The notes beneath the pieces were generated by a model, which saw nothing but the letters and a program-made list of their open reading frames with translations, had not been told where the DNA came from and did no database searches. A stretch of 5,645 bases of DNA from Candidatus Methanophagales archaeon (lineage in GTDB: Archaea > Halobacteriota > Syntropharchaeia > Alkanophagales > Methanospirareceae): assembly GCA_030668065.1 (NCBI GenBank), contig DAOUUS010000113.1:1-5645 (forward strand), given 5' to 3'. This document shows, piece by piece, positions 1 through 4,398 of the stretch. The position numbers and the translations under genes were made by a program. Each line of letters begins with the position of its first letter. Position 1 is the stretch's first letter.

Positions 1-161
1 CAGAGCGCGTAGAATACATTTCAAGTAACTCAAAAGACCTTGAACTGACAAAGTCAGAGGTTATTCGTATAATTTTGCATGCGTTTTTCAAATCACAAAA
101 GGATAAAGACTTTGAGAAAGTGCGTGAATTAGCTATTAAAATGAGAAAAGGGCTATTATAG
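1..161 (+). CDS. C-terminal fragment of a ribbon-helix-helix-like (CopG/Arc-type) protein
   Basis: The frame starting at base 3 is open from the window edge to a TAG at 159-161 and gives 52 residues. The other two forward frames stop within the first 30 bases. The peptide begins ERVEYISSNS and continues through LELTKSEVIRIILHAFF, then a lysine-rich tail ending KMRKGLL. The pattern of a polar helix, a short turn, then T-K-S-E-V-I-R-x-x-L resembles the second half of a ribbon-helix-helix fold, in which S/T-x-S-E-x-I-R starts the second helix. Such proteins are usually small DNA-binding repressors, often antitoxins. The DNA-contacting beta strand would lie upstream of the window, so the family call is an inference from the helix pattern. 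No partner gene follows on the same strand. Confidence 0.55.
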   Translation, partial: ERVEYISSNSKDLELTKSEVIRIILHAFFKSQKDKDFEKVRELAIKMRKGLL

Positions 162-269
162 GTAGTTTCTGTGAAAATACACGGATAGTTGGTGGTGTTA
201 CATCGTAACAAGATGTTTAAATAGACATAGTGATGAGGATAGTGGGTTCAACTGGTACAGGAAACTACC
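161..269. repeat. 109-bp segment bounded by near-perfect inverted repeats
   Basis: GGTAGTTTC at 161-169 is the exact reverse complement of GAAACTACC at 261-269. Allowing one bulged base, the match extends through TGT at 170-172 against ACA at 257-259, giving about 12 paired bases. Inside is a small hairpin, ACATC (200-204) with GATGT (212-216) around a GTAACAA loop. The left arm begins on the last base of the preceding stop codon. It could be a structured 3' UTR or small RNA, or a miniature inverted-repeat element. Nothing here decides between these. Confidence 0.4.
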
Positions 270-316
270 CTGGATATTCTAGACACTTACCGAACTAATG
301 ACCCCTTCCAGCTAAC

Positions 317-333
317 CACAGATTACACAGATT
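317..333. repeat. Short tandem repeat of CACAGATT units
   Basis: CACAGATTA (317-325) is followed directly by CACAGATTT (326-334), within the string AACCACAGATTACACAGATT. From memory, similar ACCACAGATTACACAGAT strings occur as dispersed intergenic repeats in various prokaryotic genomes. Only two units are present here. Confidence 0.35.
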
Positions 334-344
334 TTTACACAACC

Positions 345-361
345 TTTCTTTCCCAAAGAAA
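345..361. repeat. 7-bp perfect hairpin, possible terminator element
   Basis: TTTCTTT (345-351) pairs perfectly with AAAGAAA (355-361) across a CCC loop. It lies in the convergent gap between the RHH-like fragment and the GLUG gene. The stem is AT-only apart from one G-C pair, so it is weak as RNA. Confidence 0.25.
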
Positions 362-389
362 ATTTGATCAAAGAAACGTATAATTTTTG

Positions 390-414
390 AAAAAAAGTTT
401 TTCTAAAAAGTTTT
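390..414 (-). terminator. Probable T-tract terminator of the GLUG-repeat gene
   Basis: On the minus strand, about 70-95 bases after the GLUG stop codon, the sequence carries T5 (complement of 405-409) and T7 (complement of 390-396) tracts. Archaeal RNA polymerase commonly terminates at such oligo-T stretches without a hairpin. The tandem AAAAAGTTTT copies also place T-runs on the + strand, so it may act in both directions. Confidence 0.4.
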
Positions 415-483
415 AGTGCTAATCTCATGAAATCTCGTGGTTTTTTACCCCTGCTATACAAATACAAATACAGAAGGAGAAGA

Positions 484-1659
484 TCAGCGTCTCCTCCTGG
501 AAACAGCTACGGCAAGCACGATGCACATCATACCAATCACCACTACCAATCCCGTTATGCTGAACACCGGCACGGATATTGGTGGTTCCGGCTGCCATTG
601 CAGGTAGGGATAGCTTACAAAGTCTACTAGTGCCCAGATGTTAACGAAATCCCAGTTCTCGAACGTTGCTTGTTGTTTCATTTCTGCCGTGGTTTTACTT
701 TCTCCACCTGCGCTTGACGATTGCCCGGATGTAATAATGTCCCAGTACGAATTTGTGATTTGTCCCCCTTCAATCTTACCAACCAAACCGCCTACACACT
801 CATTACCACGGACCCTGCCGGTAGAATATGAATCCGCGATTGTTCCCGTATTCCAACCAACCAAACCGCCAACCGCCGAAGTGCCACTGACACTACCGGT
901 AGAATATGAATTTGCTATTGTTGCCCCACTACCTTCATTCCTACCAGCCAAACCGCCTACACACTTATTACCCTGGACATTGCCGATAGAATATGAATTT
1001 GTGATTGTTCCACCTTCATTCCTACCAACCAAACCGCCTACATGCTGCCAATCACCTCTTACACTACAGGTAGAATAACAATTCGTGATTGTGCCCCGTT
1101 CATTCCTACCAACCAAACCGCCTACATGCGAATCACCATTTACACTGCCGGTGGAATAACAATTCGTGATTTGTCCCCCCGCGGTCCTACCAACCAAACT
1201 GCCTACATGCCAATAACCATTGACAATTACCTGTTCCAGACCCACATTCGTTATTTCGCTTCCGGGACCTGTAAATCCGAACAAGCCGGCATAATCAGAA
1301 GAAGGTCGGTTTATGTACAGCCCGGCTATCTTATAGCCCTGCCCGTCAAAGGTGCCGGTGAAGCTGTTGCTACAAGAAGTTCCAATCGGCTCAAAACCGG
1401 CTCCACTGTTCCAGCCGGAAGTACATGTGCAGTCAATGTCGTTGCCTAAATAATAATCGCCCGCCAAGTTATCCCTGATGTTCTGCAATTCCGTGCAGGT
1501 TGTTATTGCGGTATCCGCCAGCGCAGACTGTGGCAAGAGCGCAAGCAACAATGTCGCAGCCATTACAAGCAGCAACACACGTGCGAACGTTTTTTCCTGG
1601 CAGCACATTTTGAGGTCGCTTTTATTTGCCCCCTTTTTATCCCCTTTTCCCGCCACCAT
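484..1659 (-). CDS. Secreted GLUG-repeat surface protein with C-terminal sorting/anchor signal
   Basis: This encodes a predicted exported, cell-surface protein of 391 residues. A long charged N-terminus precedes a hydrophobic segment (about 28-42) and a likely signal-peptidase site after ALA at 46-48. Residues 49-122 match the lead-in usual for GLUG proteins (YYLGNDIDC, GFEPIG, FTGTFDGQGYKI). About seven GLUG repeats of roughly 27 residues follow (123-307), each built on VGGLVGRN...ITNSYSTGSV. Residues 305-356 (SYWD, KTTAEM, SYPYLQWQ) form the usual closing module. The end is PEPP, a VPVFS motif, a hydrophobic helix (about 366-386) and RRRR. This tripartite tail resembles the archaeosortase-type PEF/PGF-CTERM signals, but the motif is not a standard one. 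M18 (1608) would give a more typical signal peptide, while the mapped TATA box also suits the ATG at 1659. GLUG repeats occur in adhesin-like and IgA-peptidase-associated proteins, and no enzymatic domain is visible here. Confidence 0.88.
   Translation of the reverse strand: MVAGKGDKKGANKSDLKMCCQEKTFARVLLLVMAATLLLALLPQSALADTAITTCTELQNIRDNLAGDYYLGNDIDCTCTSGWNSGAGFEPIGTSCSNSFTGTFDGQGYKIAGLYINRPSSDYAGLFGFTGPGSEITNVGLEQVIVNGYWHVGSLVGRTAGGQITNCYSTGSVNGDSHVGGLVGRNERGTITNCYSTCSVRGDWQHVGGLVGRNEGGTITNSYSIGNVQGNKCVGGLAGRNEGSGATIANSYSTGSVSGTSAVGGLVGWNTGTIADSYSTGRVRGNECVGGLVGKIEGGQITNSYWDIITSGQSSSAGGESKTTAEMKQQATFENWDFVNIWALVDFVSYPYLQWQPEPPISVPVFSITGLVVVIGMMCIVLAVAVSRRRR
739..1293 (-). repeat. Array of about seven GLUG repeats within the coding sequence
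   Basis: Repeat units start near residues 123, 151, 178, 206, 233, 262 and 288 of the GLUG protein, each about 26-29 residues (78-87 bases). The core is (H/C/A)VGGLVG, a short polar loop, then I(T/A)(N/D)(S/C)Y and STGSV. The first unit is the most divergent (YAGLFG). Repeats 3 and 5 are joined to the following unit through a cysteine (K-CVGG and E-CVGG). The DNA similarity reflects coding repeats and is not a CRISPR array. Confidence 0.85.
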
Positions 1660-1693
1660 ATTTCATCACTAAAACTAGTAAAGTAACTGAGGC

Positions 1694-1709
1694 TATATAA
1701 AACTTTCGG
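1694..1709 (-). promoter_or_regulatory. Archaeal TATA/BRE promoter of the GLUG gene
   Basis: On the minus strand the sequence reads CCGAAAG followed by TTTTATATA. This is a close match to a purine-rich B-recognition element followed by the archaeal TATA consensus. Transcription would start about 25 bases downstream, near 1673, leaving a leader of roughly 14 bases before the ATG at 1659. Confidence 0.6.
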
Positions 1710-1900
1710 TTCATGAGGTATCGGTGTTTTGTGCGAGTCGCGAGCAAAAGAAAACAGAGGTGCTGTAAATGTTCCTAATTACCGGTCAATCCAGATTTTA
1801 GTGCTTAAAAATACCCTTAAGCCAGTCCACCGAGAAGATACAGCCATATTTATTGGGTGCTGCTCTTTTGAAATAACTGTTTTTAATCGTAATTTATTGC

Positions 1901-1917
1901 GAGAAAGACTATATAAG
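1901..1917 (+). promoter_or_regulatory. Archaeal TATA/BRE promoter of the 318-residue gene
   Basis: GAGAAAGA directly followed by CTATATAAG fits a BRE plus TATA box. The expected transcription start is near 1936-1940, slightly downstream of the first ATG at 1932. The ATG at 1965, preceded by GGAG at 1958-1961, may therefore be the true start. Confidence 0.5.
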
Positions 1918-1931
1918 CTTAGAAACGAGAA

Positions 1932-2888
1932 ATGAAATTGAAATTGACCGAAGGGTCGGAGTTAATGTTTGAAAACGCGGCGGAAGAACCCTTTTGCACT
2001 ACTAATCGTGCGAATAGTTTCTCTTCGGACTATTTTTTACTACTGTTAAAAGAGATAGATAGTTTTATCGCGAATTTTGAAGCCGCTGTCGGAATGAACG
2101 GGGCAATAACAAGGATAGGCGAAAGATTGGATGAAGCTATTTCCGCTGGACGAACGACAGTTGAAGTGCATTTAAAGAACCGATACTTCTCGGCGTTCGC
2201 GATAAAGTCCGATACGGCTTACATATTGATGGAGAACTATGAGCTGATAAAGATGAAGGACGGGCTAATAAGAAGTAACTGTTTCGCGTATGACTTCACT
2301 GTGCCCCGGTTCATGGTTACCCGCCCTGTGCATGAAGATACGCATTCGCATGTGCATAAAACAGAATACGCAGAGTTATTCGCAGAGCTTGTGGATAAGA
2401 CGAGGGTGTTGATAGAAGAGAAACGACCTTCGTCCAGGACGAAAATAAAGAAACTGCCGTTTGAGTTGACAGCACCGATTTATGTCAAGGAGAAAGAGGA
2501 ACTGTTAGCACGGAAAATGCAACGATTTGCTATTAATGCTTTTTTGAAGCGGTATTATGAACGCAACCCGGAATGGTACGGACTGCTGGGTGTGCCGCTG
2601 TTCTTACCACCAGATCCGGGTGTTGTTGAAGACATAAAGCGAATAACAAACCGGAAAGTGACGTTTAAGAGTGGATTTTTGAGTACGTATAGAAAAACGC
2701 TGGGTGAATATGCCGGTGCAATAGCAAAAACGGAAAACGGGATTTACGAGGATGCAAGGGGCTATCTCCGTTCGAGAACTGAAGATTTGATAAGTGCGGT
2801 GCAGAAGTGCTTGGAAGGCGATTATAGCGGGTTACTGACTATGGAGCGGGAGTTGGTGTGGCGACCGGGTAGTGGGATGAAAATATGA
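1932..2888 (+). CDS. Uncharacterised protein, 318 residues
   Basis: I do not recognise this protein. It is a soluble, charged, mainly helical-looking polypeptide with no signal peptide, no membrane segment and no metal or nucleotide motif that I can name. Visible landmarks are a histidine-rich stretch, HEDTHSHVHKTEY, near residues 134-146, a basic segment (KRPSSRTKIKKL) near 164-175, and an aromatic/proline-rich segment (NPEWYGLLGVPLFLPPDP) near 212-229. The frame is intact, with codon use like the downstream pyr gene. Start choice is open. The ATG at 1932 has no Shine-Dalgarno and lies upstream of the start expected from the TATA box, while the in-frame ATG at 1965 has GGAG three bases before it. 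The stop overlaps the ATG of a 17-codon ORF (ATGA). Confidence 0.8.
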   Translation: MKLKLTEGSELMFENAAEEPFCTTNRANSFSSDYFLLLLKEIDSFIANFEAAVGMNGAITRIGERLDEAISAGRTTVEVHLKNRYFSAFAIKSDTAYILMENYELIKMKDGLIRSNCFAYDFTVPRFMVTRPVHEDTHSHVHKTEYAELFAELVDKTRVLIEEKRPSSRTKIKKLPFELTAPIYVKEKEELLARKMQRFAINAFLKRYYERNPEWYGLLGVPLFLPPDPGVVEDIKRITNRKVTFKSGFLSTYRKTLGEYAGAIAKTENGIYEDARGYLRSRTEDLISAVQKCLEGDYSGLLTMERELVWRPGSGMKI

Positions 2889-2938
2889 GTGTAAATAAAG
2901 AAGGATATAGATCAATATCTGAAGTTTTTGCGGTGTGA
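2885..2938 (+). CDS. 17-codon ORF overlapping the preceding stop, possible truncated gene
   Basis: An ATG at 2885 overlaps the preceding TGA as ATGA, a typical translational-coupling arrangement. It encodes MSVNKEGYRSISEVFAV and ends at TGA 2936-2938, just before the end of the opposing antitoxin frame. This may be the 5' stump of a second operon gene whose remainder was replaced when the minus-strand cassette arrived. It could also be chance, since the frame is very short. Confidence 0.25.
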   Translation: MSVNKEGYRSISEVFAV

Positions 2939-2945
2939 AACGGAT

Positions 2946-3224
2946 TTAAAATTTGGGCGAAACGAAGTGAGCCAGATATGCCATGTTATACGCCAGCCAG
3001 TTTAGGGCGTGTGGTGCGAAAGGCATGTCCTTTCCATGTGGTTGTGGAATTTTTCTTCCCTCTTTTTTTGCCGTTTCTAACCATAGTTCCATGGCCATTT
3101 TTACTTCTTCTAATGCTTTTTCCTCGGTTTCTCCAAATGCAGAACACCCTGGCAACTCCGGTATAAATGCTATATACCCGTTATCTTCTTCACTATAAAA
3201 TATTTCTATTGCGTACTTATACAT
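2946..3224 (-). CDS. hicB: HicB-family antitoxin from an internal start
   Basis: A 92-residue product starts at ATG 3224-3222. The preceding minus-strand sequence is GAGGAGGGAAATAAT, a strong Shine-Dalgarno seven bases from the ATG, so the antitoxin can be made on its own whatever the fate of the toxin frame. The peptide MYKYAIEIFYSEEDNGYIAF, then IPELPGCSAFGETEEKALEE and a helix ending GRKIPQP, is classic HicB: a degenerate RNase H-like fold that neutralises HicA. After KIPQP the chain continues about 30 residues (HGKDMPFAP...LAHFVSPKF), which is unlike usual HicB ends and has no visible helix-turn-helix or ribbon-helix-helix. That tail may be read-through into foreign sequence next to a breakpoint. 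Without a DNA-binding tail, autoregulation would need another protein. Confidence 0.75.
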   Translation of the reverse strand: MYKYAIEIFYSEEDNGYIAFIPELPGCSAFGETEEKALEEVKMAMELWLETAKKEGRKIPQPHGKDMPFAPHALNWLAYNMAYLAHFVSPKF

Positions 3225-3503
3225 ATTATTTCCCTCCTCTACTAGATTGTATTTCTCAATGATCTTTATAAGCTGTTTTTCTTGATGATGTTTTGCTTTC
3301 CCACCTACATTTTGGAAAAATAGCATTCCCTCTACACCCTTTCGGACATAAATACGATGGCTACCCTTTCCTCCTTTAAATCTAAAATCAAATGCTTCAG
3401 CAATCTCACACAATTTTCTGCTGTGCCGTTCATTTACCAACCAGCAATTGTATGAACTCTTGTATATCTTCCCATTTTTTACTCCGAGGGAGTTTGTTTT
3501 CAA
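2946..3503 (-). CDS. HicA-HicB continuous frame (type II toxin-antitoxin)
   Basis: One open frame joins a HicA-type domain (about residues 22-87) to a HicB-type domain (94-185). HicA toxins are small double-stranded-RNA-binding-fold mRNA interferases. Here the signature is KGGKGSHRIY, with the expected catalytic histidine at residue 49, then FFQNVGGKAK, HQEKQLIKIIEKYNL. HicB antitoxins bind HicA. Residues 1-21 are unlikely to be real, because they overlap the C-terminal codons of the upstream gene in another frame and begin at a TTG. In-frame starts near the HicA domain are limited to a TTG at 3440. An ATG at 3433-3431 overlaps the upstream stop as ATGA but lies one base out of frame. HicA and HicB are normally separate genes, so this is a fusion, or an indel has removed the toxin stop. 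Confidence 0.7.
   Translation of the reverse strand: MKTNSLGVKNGKIYKSSYNCWLVNERHSRKLCEIAEAFDFRFKGGKGSHRIYVRKGVEGMLFFQNVGGKAKHHQEKQLIKIIEKYNLVEEGNNMYKYAIEIFYSEEDNGYIAFIPELPGCSAFGETEEKALEEVKMAMELWLETAKKEGRKIPQPHGKDMPFAPHALNWLAYNMAYLAHFVSPKF
3232..3239 (-). promoter_or_regulatory. Strong internal ribosome binding site for HicB
   Basis: Minus-strand GAGGAGGG (3239-3232) lies seven bases before the ATG at 3224. It falls inside the continuous HicA-HicB frame, where it is read as V-E-E-G, and argues that HicB is, or until recently was, a separate gene. Confidence 0.7.
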
Positions 3504-4141
3504 AATAGATTTTGGGTTGTGACCATAAGAAACAGCAATCTGGATTGCCCACTAACAGGGCAGGTCTCTTCCCTTTATTGGAATACTCTATATCATTAGA
3601 CCAATCGTTGTTTTCTGCGTGAACGTGGTTTTCTGTTGGGGGATAATACTCTGATGCCCTGAATTCATCTTTGTTAGTGCGTTTAGGTTCATAAATATCT
3701 CCACATGAGTTTAGCCGCGCATTTTTAGCTGCTCTCGCCTGGGGATTTAACCAATCCCATAACTCCTTATGAGACCGGAAAACGTATTTTGCTCTCGTAA
3801 GGTAAAATAAATAGTTCCGGTGGTCGCCCCAAGTTTTAACACTGGTGAAACCGGCGATCCAGAACGCCTTTCCAACCGTCGGAAGTCCTAAAAGTTCTCA
3901 TAAGATGTTTACACGTGCAAAGAGTGATCCAACCTCCTTGAAAATTTGGAGCAGAGCCAGTTTGGACAAAACAGTTACCCTCTTTTTCTACTGTAGTAAG
4001 CACATAAGCATAAATTACACCGCCCTCATTTTTTAATAATCTTCCAAGAGGGTTCAAAGTTTTATCCATGTTCCTCTTCAATTTACCACTCTTAGGCCAC
4101 TCCTGACAAACTCCCTCGCTATTTTTACATCTTTTCTTCAT
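3430..4141 (-). pseudogene. Nmad2-like protein gene split by a one-base frameshift
   Basis: Two overlapping minus-strand frames make one protein of about 236 residues. The first runs from ATG 4141 (preceded by GAGG nine bases upstream) through GGVIYAYVLTT (residues 40-50), GSAPNFQGGWITLCTCKH (62-79) and DGWKGV. Dropping one base near 3862 joins KGV to WIAGFTSV and opens 143 more codons to TGA at 3432-3430, with NYLFYLTRAKYVF, GDIYEP, ALLVGNPDCCFLWS and KKWEDIQEFIQLL. The pattern Y-x-Y, G-x-A-P-N, T-L-x-x-C-K, G-D-x-I-Y and a late L-V-x-x-x-x-x-F-L segment resembles Nmad2, a predicted nucleotide-modification-associated family. This comes from recall of the pattern, with no search run. Unrepaired, the first frame ends at TAA 3836 after 101 residues. 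The gene heads the cassette and its stop overlaps an ATG (ATGA) at the toxin start, so it is probably co-transcribed with hicAB. Confidence 0.6.
3836..4141 (-). CDS. N-terminal part of the frameshifted Nmad2-like protein (101 residues as read)
   Basis: This is the product expected if the frameshift is real and not bypassed. Residues 1-93 belong to the Nmad2-like protein, and the last eight (LDRRFHQC) are out-of-frame sequence. It would lack the C-terminal 143 residues, including the GDIYEP and LVGNP segments. Residues 1-38 (MKKRCKNSEG...) show little family character, and Met25 is an alternative start. Confidence 0.5.
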   Translation of the reverse strand: MKKRCKNSEGVCQEWPKSGKLKRNMDKTLNPLGRLLKNEGGVIYAYVLTTVEKEGNCFVQTGSAPNFQGGWITLCTCKHLMRTFRTSDGWKGVLDRRFHQC

Positions 4142-4152
4142 ACTTTATAGCC

Positions 4153-4195
4153 TCGTTATATTATCCTTGCGGCATTGCAGATAACGTCGTTATAT
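4153..4195. promoter_or_regulatory. Operator-like dyad and repeated TCGTTATAT boxes
   Basis: ATAACG-T-CGTTAT (4181-4193) is a perfect 13-base dyad. TCGTTATAT occurs at 4153-4161 and again at 4187-4195, overlapping the dyad, 34 bases apart. On the minus strand the second copy reads GGATATAACGA and could be the TATA region of the Nmad2-like gene, placing a transcription start near 4168. Overlap of a dyad with a likely promoter suggests a repressor site. The regulator is unknown. Confidence 0.45.
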
Positions 4196-4259
4196 CCGTA
4201 ATACTTCGCATATAATTCCAATTTGGTAGTATATCTGAACTACTTCGTATATACCACCA
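4191..4259. repeat. 30-bp imperfect tandem direct repeat with an internal inverted repeat
   Basis: Bases 4191-4220 and 4230-4259 align at 23 of 30 positions, with a period of 39. The shared core is TACTTCG(C/T)ATATA and both copies start with TATATC. The second copy also forms a dyad with its flank: TGGTAGTATAT (4224-4234) against ATATACCACCA (4249-4259), with one mismatch and a 14-base spacer. Confidence 0.5.
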
Positions 4260-4386
4260 TCTGGATGATAACGCTTTCTTACCAAATGTTTCCCTATCAT
4301 TCTTTTACACCTCATTCCTCAGGTTCAAACAACAGGTCTAGTGAATGACAGTTAAAGAAACATTAAACTTATTTGAATTTAATAAA

Positions 4387-4390
4387 GGAG
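4387..4390 (+). promoter_or_regulatory. Shine-Dalgarno of the pyrK-pyrD gene
   Basis: GGAG at 4387-4390 lies eight bases before the ATG at 4399 in an A-rich leader, which fixes the start codon. Confidence 0.7.
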
Positions 4391-4398
4391 AATAAAAA

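Larger units (their letters stand above)
162..483. other. Gene-free stretch between the RHH-like fragment and the GLUG gene
   Basis: No convincing reading frame occurs on either strand. The stretch holds the inverted-repeat segment (161-269), a 9-base-period repeat of CACAGATT (317-333), a 7-bp hairpin TTTCTTT/AAAGAAA with a CCC loop (345-361), the palindrome TTTGATCAAA (363-372), and two copies of AAAAAGTTTT (392-401 and 405-414). It lies downstream of two genes that point at each other, so it is a convergent 3' region where terminators are expected. Confidence 0.6.
1680..1931. other. Divergent intergenic region between the GLUG gene and the 318-residue gene
   Basis: It holds one TATA box for each direction, at 1694-1702 on the minus strand and 1909-1917 on the plus strand. 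I see no convincing gene. A TTG-initiated frame from 1729 crosses the second TATA box and has no recognisable protein character. Confidence 0.5.
4142..4398. other. Divergent intergenic region between the Nmad2-like/hicAB cassette and pyrK-pyrD
   Basis: No gene is visible. The cassette-proximal half (4150-4260) is dense with dyads and repeats. The pyr-proximal half (4260-4386) is AT-rich, with loose TATA-like strings such as TTAAAGAAA (4352-4360) and ATTAAACTTATTT (4362-4374) that may serve as the pyr promoter. None of these is a strong match. Confidence 0.5.

Noticed and set aside
241..270. GGTTCAA motif resembling a tRNA T-loop.
   Set aside because: Flanking bases do not form the T-stem, and no acceptor, D or anticodon arms can be drawn.
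475..495. GGAGA/TCTCC hairpin at the 3' end of the GLUG gene, considered as a terminator.
   Set aside because: It is formed by the final arginine codons and the stop, with a 9-base loop and no following T-tract. The T-tracts at 390-409 are better candidates.
739..1293. Regularly spaced DNA repeats of about 81 bases, considered as a CRISPR array.
   Set aside because: The periodicity is explained by protein-coding GLUG repeats. Units are too long and too variable, and there are no unique spacers.
427..1672. Several + strand open frames (427-630, 638-1078, 1042-1449, 1478-1672) opposite the GLUG gene.
   Set aside because: They are antisense shadows whose apparent repeats mirror the GLUG repeats. 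None has a promoter, ribosome binding site or family character.
1729..1935. 68-codon TTG-initiated + strand frame overlapping the next gene by four bases.
   Set aside because: No ribosome binding site, no recognisable protein pattern, and it crosses the TATA box of the 318-residue gene.
2978..3198. Two + strand frames (2978-3166 and 2983-3198) opposite HicB.
   Set aside because: They are antisense to a clearly recognisable HicB domain and show no coding features of their own.
3473..3485. GGAG plus ATG (minus strand, 3485-3473) as the HicA start, also within an ACTCC-GAG-GGAGT dyad.
   Set aside because: It lies inside the plausible C-terminal coding of the Nmad2-like gene and its frame stops after 13 codons, so it is probably coincidental. 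It would return to play if one base were missing after the ATG.
3855..3870. Programmed frameshifting in the Nmad2-like gene.
   Set aside because: No slippery heptamer or obvious +1 shift signal is present. An indel or sequence error is simpler.
3845..4036. 63-codon + strand frame opposite the Nmad2-like gene.
   Set aside because: Antisense shadow of a recognisable protein, without a ribosome binding site.
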